Source of the DNA: Kocuria salsicia
GTDB taxonomy: Bacteria > Actinomycetota > Actinomycetes > Actinomycetales > Micrococcaceae
Reading direction: 5' to 3'
Assembly: GCF_007681555.1 (NCBI RefSeq)
Contig: NZ_VELE01000009.1
Span: 59,780-123,779 of the forward strand
Length of the DNA: 64,000 nt
Shown one piece after another: positions 16,204 to 25,042 of this stretch; within the stretch, counting starts at the first letter, position 1, and each line of letters begins with the position of its first letter. Below the pieces are notes generated by a model. The model searched no databases and was not told the origin of the DNA. It saw only the letters and a list, made by a program, of their open reading frames with translations. Position numbers and translations under genes: made by a program.

Positions 16204-17840
16204 CGCGCGGCTTCTCCGCCACCCCGCGGTGGGTGCTGCTCCCGGCGGGCGTGGGTGCCCTGCTCATCCTGCTGCCCCTGGTGGGGATGCTGCTGCGCAT
16301 CGACTGGGCGCACCTGGGGGAGCTGCTCACGAGTGAGTCCTCGCTCGCCGCGCTGTGGCTGAGCCTGCGCACGGCGGTGGTCTCCACCGTGCTGTCCGTG
16401 GTCCTGGGTTGCCCGCTGGCCCTGGTGCTGGCGCGGTCCACGGCCCGGGGCCTCACCGTGTTCCGGTCGCTGGTGCTGCTTCCGCTCGTGCTGCCCCCGG
16501 TGGTGGGCGGTATCGCGCTGCTCTACACGTTCGGGCGCATGGGATTCCTGGGGCGTCCCCTGGGCGCACTGGGGGTGGACATCGCGTTCTCCACCACGGC
16601 GGTGGTGCTCGCGCAGACCTTCGTGGCACTTCCGTTCCTTGTGGTCTCACTGGAGGGCGCACTGCGCACCACGGGCACCCGCTACGAGCAGATCGCCGCT
16701 GGCCTGGGCGCCTCGCCCACGCGCACGCTCTTCCGCGTGACGCTGCCCGTCACCCTGCCCGCCGTGCTCTCCGGCGCCGCGCTGTCCTTCGCGCGCTGCC
16801 TGGGCGAGTTCGGCGCCACCCTCACGTTCGCGGGCAGTCTGGAAGGTGTCACCCGCACGCTCCCGCTGGAGATCTACCTGCAGCGCGAGACCGACCCCGA
16901 CGCGGCCGTGGCCCTCTCACTGCTGCTCGTCCTGGTCGCGCTGCTGGTCGTGAGCCTCAGCGCCCCCGCACGACGACGCCGCGGCGCCGGCTTCCGCGCG
17001 AACCTCACCCGGTGGTTCGGGTGGGATGGCGCCGGTGCGCCGAACGGTAAGACCGATCCTGAGCCGCGCGCAGACGCCGCTGCAGCGGCCTCCGCCGAGG
17101 GGGTCCCTGCCGCGCCGGCCACGGTCGCAGCTGGCAGTCCGGCGCAGGGGTCCCACAACACCATCGGGCTGCGCGTGGACGTGCTTCACGAGCAACGGCA
17201 TGCAGCTGCCGAGTTCACCGTGGAACCGGGCGCCACCGTGGCGCTGCTCGGGCCCAACGGGGTGGGGAAGTCCACGGTGCTCGGCGTGATCGCCGGGCTG
17301 CTCGCCCCGGACCGCGGACGTGTGGATGTGGGGGAGCGGTGCGTGGTCCGTGCGTGGCCCGGGGAACGGGCCGTGTGGGTCCCCGCGCACCGCCGCGGGG
17401 TAGCCCTCATGGCGCAGGAGCCTCTGCTGTTCCCCCACCTGAACGTGCTGGACAACGTGGCGTTCGGGCCCCGGGCGTGCGGGGCAGGGAGGGCGGAAGG
17501 GCGGCGTCGTGCCCGGGCGTGGCTGCGGGAGGTGGACGCGGAGGAGTTCGCGCAGCGGCGCCCGGACGAGCTCTCGGGAGGGCAGGCGCAGCGGGTGGCG
17601 ATTGCGCGCGTGCTGGCCGCGGACCCGCGCGTGATCTTGCTCGACGAGCCCATGAGCGCACTGGACGTGGCCGCCCGCCCGCGGATGCGCGAGGTGCTGA
17701 AACGCGTGCTGGCCGGGCGCACCGCGGTGGTGGTCACGCATGACGACGCGGACGTCGCCGAGCTCGCGGACCGGGTGGTGCGGATGGATCGGGTCATCCG
17801 TGGTGGGAATGGCCGGTCGCACCAGGCTGAGACGACGTAA
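16200..17840 (+). CDS. Fused molybdate permease-ATPase (ModB-ModC)
   Basis: 546 residues in one frame. Residues 1-255 are a ModB-type permease with five to six helices and the EAA loop ([18 protein letters not shown]). Residues 256-325 are a hydrophilic Ala/Pro-rich linker. The remainder is an ABC ATPase with Walker [10 protein letters not shown] (351-359), signature LSGGQAQRV (near 458), Walker B VILLDEP (near 477) and the switch His in VVVTHDD. It imports molybdate with energy from ATP. Two separate subunits are usual; the fusion fixes a 1:1 stoichiometry. No C-terminal Mop domain is present. The linker start is encoded by the dispersed word read as Arg-Arg-Arg-Arg. Confidence 0.93.
   Translation: MTRGFSATPRWVLLPAGVGALLILLPLVGMLLRIDWAHLGELLTSESSLAALWLSLRTAVVSTVLSVVLGCPLALVLARSTARGLTVFRSLVLLPLVLPPVVGGIALLYTFGRMGFLGRPLGALGVDIAFSTTAVVLAQTFVALPFLVVSLEGALRTTGTRYEQIAAGLGASPTRTLFRVTLPVTLPAVLSGAALSFARCLGEFGATLTFAGSLEGVTRTLPLEIYLQRETDPDAAVALSLLLVLVALLVVSLSAPARRRRGAGFRANLTRWFGWDGAGAPNGKTDPEPRADAAAAASAEGVPAAPATVAAGSPAQGSHNTIGLRVDVLHEQRHAAAEFTVEPGATVALLGPNGVGKSTVLGVIAGLLAPDRGRVDVGERCVVRAWPGERAVWVPAHRRGVALMAQEPLLFPHLNVLDNVAFGPRACGAGRAEGRRRARAWLREVDAEEFAQRRPDELSGGQAQRVAIARVLAADPRVILLDEPMSALDVAARPRMREVLKRVLAGRTAVVVTHDDADVAELADRVVRMDRVIRGGNGRSHQAETT
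16968..16982. repeat. 15-mer GCACGACGACGCCGC inside modBC
   Basis: Exact copy of the extended dispersed word, here read in frame as Ala-Arg-Arg-Arg-Arg at the permease/linker boundary. Confidence 0.7.
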
Positions 17841-17850
17841 TTTCACCATG

Positions 17851-17883
17851 ACCGGCCCGCCTGTTCCACAGGTCAGGGCCGGT
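17851..17883 (+). terminator. Terminator of the molybdate operon
   Basis: ACCGGCCC pairs with GGGCCGGT, with an inner CCTG/CAGG, starting 11 bases after the operon's last stop. Confidence 0.6.
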
Positions 17884-17936
17884 CCTCGTACGTACGGAGG
17901 ACATCGATGTCCGCTGTGCCGGACAAGCCCTGGCCG

Positions 17937-17955
17937 TCAGCCCTGCGAGGGCTGA
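17937..17955 (-). terminator. Terminator of the ABC exporter operon
   Basis: TCAGCCCT pairs with AGGGCTGA around a GCG loop, just beyond the stop of the leftward permease gene. Confidence 0.55.
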
Positions 17956-17992
17956 TCTCCCCTTGCGATCACCCGCGGGGGTGCCGGGGCCC

Positions 17993-18787
17993 CTACTTCA
18001 CTTCGCGGGTGAGCACCCGCCAGATGCCGATCAGCAGCGGCACCCCGATCCACAGCAGCGAGGACGTTCCCAGCTGACCCCACTCCGTGGCGGTGAGGTC
18101 CACTCCCTCCATGAGCGGGGCGGAGGCCGCGGTGATGCTCACCCACGCGCCGAGATCATGCAGCGCGGGCACCATCAGGGCAGCTGCCGAGTGCAGGATG
18201 GGCAGGACGAAGTACGCGACGATCGCCAGGGGCACGGACAACAGCGCCAGCCCGAACGCCACACCCTGCAGGAGGGCGAGCATCTGGCTGAGCCACTGGC
18301 CCGCCAGCTGACCGGGATCGAGGTCGATGCTCACGGGACTGCCGGAGAGACCGGCGGAGATCAGGTGTGCGATCAGTGCCAGGACCCACGCGGCCGCGAG
18401 GGCAATCGTCCCCAGGACGAGTGCTGCGAGCAGCTTGGCGAGCACCACCCGGATCCTGCGGGGTTCCTGCGTGAATGTGATCAGGGCGGTGCGCTGACTC
18501 CACTCGTTGCACGCCGTGATGATCCCCAGCACGGGCAGCAGCAGCCCCTGCGGCGTCAACGTCACGACGAACAGCCCGGGGAGGTCGGCCCCCTGCTCGC
18601 GGGTCAGCCAGGTGGCGAGCCCCAGCGCGAGGGCGGTGAGCACGCCCATGGCGATCAGCAGACCGCGCCCGGCGCGCGTGTCCACCTGTTTGCGCAGCTC
18701 GACGCGCAGCAGGGTGAGGAACGAGAGCCCGCGGCCCGTTGGTTCGGCGTGGCCCCACGGGGCCGTGGTGGTGGTTGCGGTGCTCAT
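17993..18787 (-). CDS. ABC transporter permease (ABC-2 type)
   Basis: 264 residues with about six hydrophobic segments; LLRVELRKQVDTRAGR before the first helix is the usual amphipathic entry of ABC-2 type permeases. The Ala/Thr-rich tail at the N-terminus is not conserved. It partners the ATPase encoded upstream, whose stop overlaps this start (ATGA), forming a two-gene exporter of unknown cargo. Similar systems include antibiotic or lipid exporters; the sequence gives no further clue. Confidence 0.85.
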   Translation of the reverse strand: MSTATTTTAPWGHAEPTGRGLSFLTLLRVELRKQVDTRAGRGLLIAMGVLTALALGLATWLTREQGADLPGLFVVTLTPQGLLLPVLGIITACNEWSQRTALITFTQEPRRIRVVLAKLLAALVLGTIALAAAWVLALIAHLISAGLSGSPVSIDLDPGQLAGQWLSQMLALLQGVAFGLALLSVPLAIVAYFVLPILHSAAALMVPALHDLGAWVSITAASAPLMEGVDLTATEWGQLGTSSLLWIGVPLLIGIWRVLTREVK

Positions 18788-19785
18788 GCGGTGGGCTCCT
18801 CTCGGGCGGGCAATCCCTGGGCGGGTGACGGCTGCGCGGGCGGTGTGGTGGCGGACGACGCCGCCGCGCCGGGTGCGGGCGTTCCGCGCCCCTGCTCGTC
18901 GCGGGCGGTGTCCGCGGTGAGCTGCAGGAACATGTCCTCCAGCCGGGTGCCGTCCGCGGGGCGCAGCAGGGTGAGGGGCACACCGGCGTCGAGCGCCACG
19001 TGACCCACGCGGGCGGCGTCGGCCTCGATCTCGGCGGCACCGTCCGCGCGTCCCGAGAAGGCGATGCCCGCGGCGCTGAGCGCGGTGGCGAAGGCCGGGC
19101 GGTCCTCGGCGTCGGCCACGCAGCCGGGGCGCGTGGTGAGCAGGTCCGCCATGCTGCCCTGGGCGACGATCCGGCCGTGGCCGATCATCACGAGGTCGTC
19201 CGTGACCTGCTCCACCTCGTGCAGCAGGTGCGAACTCAGCAGCACGGTGCCGCCCTGGTCCGCGAAGTCCCGGAGCAGGCCACGCATCCAGCGGATGCCG
19301 GCGGGGTCCAGGCCGTTGGCGGGTTCGTCGAGCACGAGCACCTGGGGTTTCCCCATCAGTGCGCCCGCGAGCCCGAGGCGCTGGCGCATGCCCAGGGAGT
19401 AGTTCTTCACGCGGCGGCGTGCCTCGGAGGGCTCCAGCCCCACGAGGTCCAGCATCTCGTCCACCCGTGCCTTACCCGCACCCGTGATGGTGGCGGCGAG
19501 CTGCAGCACCTCGCGGCCGGTGCGCCCGGGGTGCTGCGCGGCGGCGTCGAGCATCACGCCCACGTGCCGGCTGGGGTTGGGCAGCTCGGCGTAGCGGCGG
19601 CCGAGCACGAGCGCCTCGCCCGAGCTGGCCGGCGTGAGACCGGTGAGCATCCGCAGTGCCGTGGACTTCCCGGCGCCGTTGGGCCCAAGGAAACCGGTGA
19701 CCCGGCCGGGCTGTGCCACGAACGAGATGTCGTGCACCGCGGTGAATCCGCCGTAGCGCTTGGTGAGGTGCTCGATGCGAATCAT
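18784..19785 (-). CDS. ABC transporter ATP-binding protein (DRR/CcmA-like)
   Basis: 333 residues from ATG 19785, preferred over ATG 19794 because GGAG sits at the right distance. Walker A GPNGAGKST (near 41), Q-loop region GVMLDAAAQHPGRTG, signature YSLGMRQRLGLA, Walker B VLVLDEP and switch H in LLSSHLL are all present. The C-terminal extension, as in drug-export ATPases of the DrrA group, ends in an Ala/Pro-rich tail where the dispersed word is read as AASS on the minus strand. It works with the following permease. Confidence 0.9.
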   Translation of the reverse strand: MIRIEHLTKRYGGFTAVHDISFVAQPGRVTGFLGPNGAGKSTALRMLTGLTPASSGEALVLGRRYAELPNPSRHVGVMLDAAAQHPGRTGREVLQLAATITGAGKARVDEMLDLVGLEPSEARRRVKNYSLGMRQRLGLAGALMGKPQVLVLDEPANGLDPAGIRWMRGLLRDFADQGGTVLLSSHLLHEVEQVTDDLVMIGHGRIVAQGSMADLLTTRPGCVADAEDRPAFATALSAAGIAFSGRADGAAEIEADAARVGHVALDAGVPLTLLRPADGTRLEDMFLQLTADTARDEQGRGTPAPGAAASSATTPPAQPSPAQGLPAREEPTA

Positions 19786-19936
19786 GCTCTCCATCCTGAC
19801 GGCCGAACGGGGTGGGACGGCGGAGGTGGGGGATGCGGGCGAGTCTCGTAGAACGGTGCGTCAGGAGAGGAGTGTCGACGAATTCACGCAGACAGGGTTC
19901 TCAGGCACGCTCGGAGGGTGAGCGGACGACCCGCCT

Positions 19937-20251
19937 TCACCGAGGCAGACGTGGTTCGTCGACATGCACCTCCCACAGGTGCAGGTCGATGGTGACCTCT
20001 GGGCCCACCGCGTCTTGCACCCTCTCCGCGAGTCGTTCGCCCTCGCAGCGGCTGGCCTCCCGCTGCTCCGGCGTGGGCCAGCCCCTCTCGTGGTCGAAGT
20101 GCTGCTTGAAGTTCCGGGTCCACGCCAGGACGTCTCGGGTCAGTTCCGGCGGGAGGGGGAAGTTCTCCTGGTCCAGGAGACCTTCCTCTCCCCAGAACGG
20201 CCAGCTGCAGCCGTATTCGTTGAACATGCGAACGGTCGTCGGCGTGGACAC
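19937..20251 (-). CDS. Hypothetical protein
   Basis: 104 residues, soluble, no signal peptide. It opens with MSTPTTVRMFNEYGCSWPFW and contains EGERLAERVQDAVGPEVTIDLHLWEV, consistent with an alpha/beta fold. Codon positions look coding and the frame is better than its shadows, but I recognise no family. It stands alone between the ABC exporter and the ABM monooxygenase gene; the 194 bases to its right hold nothing I can name. Confidence 0.55.
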   Translation of the reverse strand: MSTPTTVRMFNEYGCSWPFWGEEGLLDQENFPLPPELTRDVLAWTRNFKQHFDHERGWPTPEQREASRCEGERLAERVQDAVGPEVTIDLHLWEVHVDEPRLPR

Positions 20252-20445
20252 GGGGTCGTTCCTCTTGGGGGGACGGCTGGTCCCACGATCTTCGCCCGCC
20301 TCGAGGTGTTCGACAAGGGGTGGAGACTGCGCCGGTCGGCGGCGTGATTGCAGAACGAGCCCCCGCCGTCCGGCGCCCGCCTCCGGGTCGGTAGCATGAG
20401 TCGGGCCGGTGACCGTCCGGCGTCAACATCGAGAGAGGACAACCC

Positions 20446-20739
20446 ATGGCCTTCGTCTGCAGCGCCACCTGGACTGCGAAGCCCGGAGAGGAGGACACCG
20501 TGCGTGACGCGCTCTCCCACCTCTCCCCGGCCGCTCGCCAGGAGCCCGGGAACCTCTACTACCAGGCGTACCAGAGCCCGGAGGAGCCTGCCGTGTTCCG
20601 CATCTTCGAGGTGTACACGGACAAGGATGCGTTCACGGCCCATGTGAGCTCCGAGCACTTCGACCAGTGGGGAACAAGCCAGGCGATCCCCGCCCTGGCG
20701 GAGCGTGCGCACAAGACCTACGAGACGCTCGACTTCTGA
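20446..20739 (+). CDS. Antibiotic biosynthesis monooxygenase (ABM)-family protein
   Basis: 97 residues: a single dimeric alpha/beta-barrel (ferredoxin-like) domain with the family pattern FVCSATWTAKPGEED, EPGNLYYQAYQSPEEPAVFRIFEVY and FTAHVSSEHF. This resembles YgiN/LsrG-type quinol monooxygenases that act without cofactor. Cytosolic. AGAGAGGACAAC precedes the ATG. The membrane-protein gene starts 30 bases further on the same strand and may be co-transcribed. Substrate unknown. Confidence 0.85.
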   Translation: MAFVCSATWTAKPGEEDTVRDALSHLSPAARQEPGNLYYQAYQSPEEPAVFRIFEVYTDKDAFTAHVSSEHFDQWGTSQAIPALAERAHKTYETLDF

Positions 20740-20769
20740 CCGCCACACGTGACCAACCACGAGGAGACA

Positions 20770-21381
20770 ATGCCGCCGCGCCCGGATCCTGCCCCGGCTG
20801 AACGAGGGCCCGCGTGGGCCCTTGTCCTCAGCGAGGTCTTCCAGGCGCCGCTCGTGCTGGCCGCGCTGCTGGTGGTCCTGCCGTGGACCGTGCACAGGAG
20901 CCTCGGGGCACTGCTGTGGGGCGTGATGGCGGCGCTGGCGGTCTGCGGGGTCTCACTCGCCACGGTCACTGTGCTGGCGCGCCGGGGTGTGCTCACCGAC
21001 CACCACGTGAGCGTCAAGGAGCACCGCCGCCCAGTGATGGTCGGAACGTTCCTGCTGGTGGCGGCGTTCCTCGCCGTGACTCTCGCGTTCCACGGGCCCG
21101 TGGAGATCACGGGCCTGCTCACCGCCACGCTCGCCGCGAGCGCGGTGGTAGCCCTGGTGAGCCCGTGGTGGAAGATCTCGGTGCACGGCATGATGATGGG
21201 CGGCACCGCGGTGATCCTGCCCGTCGCGTGGGGGCCGTGGGGCCTGCTCTTCATCCCCGTGGCGGTGGCCGTCTGCGTGAGCCGCCGCATCCTGGGCGCG
21301 CACACGTGGCCGCAGCTGGTGGCGGGTTCCGCCTACGGGGTGGTGTTCCTGGGCGGGATCTACGCGCTCGTCGCGGGGTGA
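20770..21381 (+). CDS. Integral membrane protein, PAP2-related, lacking the catalytic core
   Basis: 203 residues from ATG 20770, chosen because GAGGAG lies just before it; GTG 20749 would add seven residues with no ribosome site. Five to six hydrophobic helices. SVKEHRRPVMVG, SPWWKISVHGMMMGG and GAHTWPQLVAGSAYG resemble the arrangement of PAP2-type lipid phosphatases, with WPQLVAGSAYG like their last motif. The KxxxxxxRP and PSGH motifs are not intact, so catalytic activity is doubtful. No operon partner except the small ABM gene upstream. Confidence 0.65.
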   Translation: MPPRPDPAPAERGPAWALVLSEVFQAPLVLAALLVVLPWTVHRSLGALLWGVMAALAVCGVSLATVTVLARRGVLTDHHVSVKEHRRPVMVGTFLLVAAFLAVTLAFHGPVEITGLLTATLAASAVVALVSPWWKISVHGMMMGGTAVILPVAWGPWGLLFIPVAVAVCVSRRILGAHTWPQLVAGSAYGVVFLGGIYALVAG

Positions 21382-21485
21382 TCCTACGGCGCCGTTCCGG
21401 AGTACGACGCCGCCGCACCCCACCTGGACGGACCGCCCCAGATCACGGCTCTGCCGTGCTCGCGCGAGGAGCTCAACGCTGGAAC

Positions 21486-21851
21486 TCAGGCGGCGCCGTC
21501 GGCACCCTTCTTGGCCGCGAGAACAGGGGTAACAGCCGCGGCCAGAATTGCTACCGACGGTATGACCCCGAGCCACGGAACCAGACTCGCGGGGCCCAGG
21601 AAGATCAAGGCCAGACACACCAGGTCGAGAACCAGGATCACAAGGCACGCGCTTCTGACCACGGGGAGGGCTGCGGTATGACCGGCGCGCCATGCGGCGT
21701 CACTGCGCTTCGTGGCCCTGGTGCGGATGCCCACGGCGCCGTTGCGCCCCATCTCCCCGCTGGCTCCCATGCGGGTGACCATGAAGAGGATCCCGAACAC
21801 CACCACGGACATGACGATGCCAATGAGGGCTCCCCCGCTGGACTCGTCCAT
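21486..21851 (-). CDS. SdpI-family membrane protein
   Basis: 121 residues, three hydrophobic helices. The cytoplasmic loop GRNGAVGIRTRATKRSDAAW followed by RAGH matches the conserved loop of SdpI/YhfL proteins (N-x-x-x-G-x-R-x-x-x-T-x-x-x-x-x-x-W). In Bacillus, SdpI confers immunity to the SdpC toxin; most actinobacterial relatives are orphans of unknown role, as here, with no sdpABC-like genes nearby. Standalone, transcribed away from the acetyltransferase gene to its right. Confidence 0.75.
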   Translation of the reverse strand: MDESSGGALIGIVMSVVVFGILFMVTRMGASGEMGRNGAVGIRTRATKRSDAAWRAGHTAALPVVRSACLVILVLDLVCLALIFLGPASLVPWLGVIPSVAILAAAVTPVLAAKKGADGAA

Positions 21852-21962
21852 GGGAGGGAGGATATCCCAGCGAACTCGTGGCGGTCACCCACGACTGGGG
21901 ATGCCGGTGATGTAAACCCTCCAGGGGCCACCTGGAGATTGCCGGGGCGATAAATTCGACCC

Positions 21963-22505
21963 ATGACGACCTCACTTGCCCTCCGGCCTCTGAGCGCGAC
22001 CGATGCCCCTGAGATGGCGTTGGTCCTGGCCGATCCCGCGCTGTACCGGTACACGGGCGGCGAACCTCCGAGCGTTGAGGGCCTGGAGGGGCAGTACGCG
22101 GTGCAGACCCGTGGCCGATCTTCAGACGGGACCGAGCTGTGGCTCAACCGCATCGTGGTGGTGGGACCGGGGGAACAGGCGGTGGGCTACGTGCAGGCCA
22201 CCGTTCCGCTGGACGGCTCACCTGCGGAGATCGCCTGGGTCATCGGGGTCCCGTGGCAGGGGCGCGGATACGCGCGCCGAGCGGCGGCACTCCTGGTGGG
22301 GGAGCTGCGCGATCACGGCGTCGAGGGGATCGTGGCGCACATCCACCCGGACCATGCGGCCTCTCAACGGGTGGCGCGTGGTCTGGGAATGGCGCCCACT
22401 GGTCTTGCGGTGGAGGGCGAGGTCAGGTGGGTGGGGGCCACTGCCGAGGTAGCCGGAGCGAGCGGCGTCGTCAGCCCAGTGCCACCAGGAGCCCGGCCGC
22501 GATGA
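21963..22505 (+). CDS. GNAT-family N-acetyltransferase
   Basis: 180 residues. LRPLSATDAPEMALVLADP opening of the RimJ-like group, and the acetyl-CoA binding loop GVPWQGRGYARRAA (consensus R/Q-x-x-G-x-G/A) near residues 96-109. Substrate unknown. The stop lies 35 bases inside the 3' end of the leftward permease gene, so the two genes overlap tail to tail. The overlapping tail carries the dispersed word read as Gly-Val-Val. Confidence 0.85.
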   Translation: MTTSLALRPLSATDAPEMALVLADPALYRYTGGEPPSVEGLEGQYAVQTRGRSSDGTELWLNRIVVVGPGEQAVGYVQATVPLDGSPAEIAWVIGVPWQGRGYARRAAALLVGELRDHGVEGIVAHIHPDHAASQRVARGLGMAPTGLAVEGEVRWVGATAEVAGASGVVSPVPPGARPR

Positions 22506-23550
22506 GGCCGCCCACCACAACCCACCCGGTGACGAGCAGGGTGGTGCGGATCCCGAAGTGGCGGGCGACCATCACGATGGACGGAATGCTCAGCCCGGGC
22601 AGCGTGATGAGCAGGACCCCGGCCACGCCGTAGCCGGCGCCTGCGGCGGTGAGACCCACGACCACGGGGATCTCGCCGCCCGTGGGGATCACCAGTGCCG
22701 CACCGATCACGCCCACCAGGAGCAGTGCGAGCGGCCCGGCGTGCTGGCTCAGGGCCGCGAAGTCCGAGAGCCATCCGGAGAAGAACCCGACGAGCACCAC
22801 CAGGAGCACGTACTCCGGGACCAGGACCATCAGGTAGAGGCCAAGTGCCCTGCCGAAGCGGGAGAGCATCTCGCCCCACGTCCGCGGGTCGGAGGGCAGG
22901 GTCTCGGGGGTCTCGACCTGCACGGTGGAGAAGCGTCGGCTCACGAGCACGGCCGCAATCAGGACCACCACGATGCCCACGACCACGCGCGTGGTTACGA
23001 ACGGCCAGGACATGGTGAGTCCCAGAAATACCAGCACTGCAGGATTGAGCAGCGGATTGGCCAGCCAGTACGCCACGGTGGCCCCCGCCGGCGCCCCGGA
23101 ACGCCGCAGGCCGATGGCCACGGGGGCGGTGCAGCACGTGCACATCATGCTGGGCAGAGCGAGCAGCGCTCCCGAGATGCCCTGTCCCCAGGACGTTCTG
23201 CGGCTCAGCGCCCGCAGCAGCCAGCGGCGCGGCACCAGGGACTCCAGTGCGGCGGCCACCAGAAGGGCGACGAGCGCGGCCTTCCACACGGCCTTGAGGT
23301 AGACCACCGTGAAGTCGAACGCGCCCTGCAAGGACAGAGTGGAACCGGCCGCGCCGAAGATCGCCTCGCCGCCCCACACGCCGGTCTCGGCCAGCTTGTG
23401 GCCCTTGAGGTCGTACGGGAGCCACTTGGCCCACAGCAGCCCGGCCACCAGGATCACCAGAGTGAGGGCGAGTCCTGCCCAGCCCATGCGTTTCGCACGG
23501 GCGGGGGTGGCGGCCTCGGGGGGATCGAGGGGCGTGATGGTGGTGCTCAC
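22471..23550 (-). CDS. Permease of the ArsP/YraQ (DUF318) family
   Basis: 359 residues from GTG 23550, picked because GAAAGG sits eight bases upstream; an earlier in-frame GTG (23592) lacks one. About eight to nine helices. The double-cysteine motif MMCTCCTAPVAIGLRR and the second repeat GVIGAALVIPTGGEIPVVVGL are diagnostic of the SO_0444/ArsP permease family. Members export methylated or trivalent organoarsenicals or are of unknown specificity. No ars genes are adjacent, so the substrate is open. Confidence 0.88.
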   Translation of the reverse strand: MSTTITPLDPPEAATPARAKRMGWAGLALTLVILVAGLLWAKWLPYDLKGHKLAETGVWGGEAIFGAAGSTLSLQGAFDFTVVYLKAVWKAALVALLVAAALESLVPRRWLLRALSRRTSWGQGISGALLALPSMMCTCCTAPVAIGLRRSGAPAGATVAYWLANPLLNPAVLVFLGLTMSWPFVTTRVVVGIVVVLIAAVLVSRRFSTVQVETPETLPSDPRTWGEMLSRFGRALGLYLMVLVPEYVLLVVLVGFFSGWLSDFAALSQHAGPLALLLVGVIGAALVIPTGGEIPVVVGLTAAGAGYGVAGVLLITLPGLSIPSIVMVARHFGIRTTLLVTGWVVVGGLIAAGLLVALG

Positions 23551-23671
23551 CGGGGAGCCTTTCGGGGCGGGGACTGGGCGCGATGTCGTCACCGGAGGCG
23601 ACGCCGCCGGCTCAGCCTACGCCCGAGGCTCGCTTCCGCGCGGGCGGCCTCCTACAAGGGTGCGGGCGGGC

Positions 23672-24472
23672 TCACTCCCAGCTGGCAGTGTCGGGGTCAA
23701 CTCCGTGGAGCCGTGCGCTCTCGTCGATGGCCTCTCGAAGCCACATCGCGAGGCCGGGGTGCAGCGCATCGTAGTGGGCAGCGAACGCCGGGTCTGACTC
23801 GTATACCCGCCCCAAGCAGACCTGCATCTGTCGTGTGAGGGGAAAGTACCGGCTGAACAGCTTGCGGTGCCGTTCCACGAGGTCGTTTGCCCGGGCGTCT
23901 CCAGGGACTGCGCCGTCATCTACGGCCCGAACGAGGTCGCCGTCGAGCTCCTCCGTTTCTCGGGTGAGTTCCGACCACCCCTCCGGCGCCCGTACGGCCG
24001 CCCGTTCGGCGTACTGCCGCCACTGCGCCGTGTGGCCCCAGCGAGCCCTGGCCTGTGCGGGCCAGTCGGGGTTCCACCCCTCGCCCAGCACCTCTTCCTG
24101 ACGCTCAGGGCCCACGAGCGGCCCGCGTTCGTGCGCCTCGATCATGTTCCGCAGGCTGCCCTGCAGCTGCTGCAACCGGTGGATATGTTCCTCTGTCTGG
24201 GCGCTCTGCTCGTGCAGGGTGGCCACGGCGTCCATGTCGGGATCGTCGAGCAGGCCGCATATGGCGTTGAGCCCCAGGCCGAGCTCGCGGTAGAGCACCA
24301 CCCGCTCCAACCTGTCGAGGTCCGCCTGCGTGTAGAGCCGGTACCCTGCGGCGGACCGCGCGGAGGGCTGGGCAAGACCCTCCGCGTCCCAGTGGTGCAG
24401 CGTCCGGACGGTCACGCCGAGGCGCTGCGCAGCCTGGCCCACTGTCAGCTGGTCATCCGTCATGCGGCTCAT
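23672..24472 (-). CDS. MerR-family regulator with TipAS domain
   Basis: 266 residues from ATG 24472 (MSRMTDDQL; ATG 24463 is a second option). MerR winged helix: LTVGQAAQRLGVTVRTLHHW, GYRLYTQADLDRLERVV. A coiled-coil dimer helix follows, then the TipAS antibiotic-recognition domain (QARARWGHTAQWRQYAERA; C-terminal HYDALHPGLAMWLREAI). In Streptomyces TipAL, this domain binds thiopeptides and switches on transcription. The start lies within the 3' end of the VOC gene, so both are transcribed from the MerR-type promoter upstream of that gene, implying autoregulation. Ligand unknown; the thiopeptide-trapping pocket cannot be judged from sequence alone. Confidence 0.9.
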   Translation of the reverse strand: MSRMTDDQLTVGQAAQRLGVTVRTLHHWDAEGLAQPSARSAAGYRLYTQADLDRLERVVLYRELGLGLNAICGLLDDPDMDAVATLHEQSAQTEEHIHRLQQLQGSLRNMIEAHERGPLVGPERQEEVLGEGWNPDWPAQARARWGHTAQWRQYAERAAVRAPEGWSELTRETEELDGDLVRAVDDGAVPGDARANDLVERHRKLFSRYFPLTRQMQVCLGRVYESDPAFAAHYDALHPGLAMWLREAIDESARLHGVDPDTASWE

Positions 24473-24992
24473 TGTGGTCTGCCTCGGAGCCCGGGGCGGT
24501 GATTCCCACGGCCCGGAGGTTCGCCGCTTCCTGGGTTGTGGGGTCATATGGCTTCGCCGCAGTGAAGACCACCCGAACCCGTTCGGGGGTCACGACCTCC
24601 ACCTCGCGACTGTTCCAGGGCGTGTCCCGCGGACCGGTCACGGCGACGTCATCGAACCGTCTGCATGCCGTTACGAGCGGCTCGATCTGGTGCAACACGC
24701 ACGAGAAATTCACGACGGCGGGAGAGGCGGCTTCGCCCGCACGGGCGCCGGGAACCAGGAGCACGTCCTGGAACGCCCACCTCCGCAGATGAACCAGTTG
24801 TCCGGGGATCTCGAAAAGCGTGAAGAAGCCCAGCGCGTTGGTCCAGAATCTCACGGAGGCGGGCAGATCAGCGGTGCAAACGGTGGTGAACGCCGGCATG
24901 CCGTAGATGCCGTGGTAGTCCTCGGGAGGGGTGGCGTCCCAGGCGGGCGTGGGAACGGGGCTGAGGTCGAATGCGTCGAAGGGAGTGCTCAT
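24453..24992 (-). CDS. VOC-superfamily (glyoxalase/bleomycin-resistance-like) protein
   Basis: 179 residues. One VOC domain begins at AFTTVCTADLPASVRFWTNALGF (beta-alpha unit of the family), with LRRWAFQDVLLVPGA as the second strand pair and TPWNSREVEVVTPERVRVVF at the end. Such proteins either bind and sequester a toxic compound or catalyse a metal-dependent step. Co-transcribed with, and overlapping, a TipAS-type regulator, which suggests an inducible drug-binding role. The start ATG lies only about 8 bases from the predicted -10, so the mRNA is probably leaderless. Confidence 0.85.
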   Translation of the reverse strand: MSTPFDAFDLSPVPTPAWDATPPEDYHGIYGMPAFTTVCTADLPASVRFWTNALGFFTLFEIPGQLVHLRRWAFQDVLLVPGARAGEAASPAVVNFSCVLHQIEPLVTACRRFDDVAVTGPRDTPWNSREVEVVTPERVRVVFTAAKPYDPTTQEAANLRAVGITAPGSEADHNEPHDG

Positions 24993-24999
24993 AACGGAG

Positions 25000-25030
25000 A
25001 CTGTTCTTCCTCACGTCGCGTGAGGGTCAA
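25000..25030 (-). promoter_or_regulatory. MerR-type promoter/operator (19-bp spacer)
   Basis: On the minus strand: -35 TTGACC (25025-25030), then a 19-bp spacer, then -10 AACAGT (25000-25005). The spacer holds a near-central dyad CCTCACG-tcg-CGTGAGG (25009-25025). The over-long spacer with a dyad is the hallmark of promoters activated by DNA-distorting MerR proteins. Confidence 0.8.
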
Positions 25031-25042
25031 GCGGGGAGCGAT

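Noticed and set aside
20770..21381. Active PAP2 phosphatase
   Set aside because: The PSGH and first-motif catalytic residues are not seen, so only a distant relationship is claimed.
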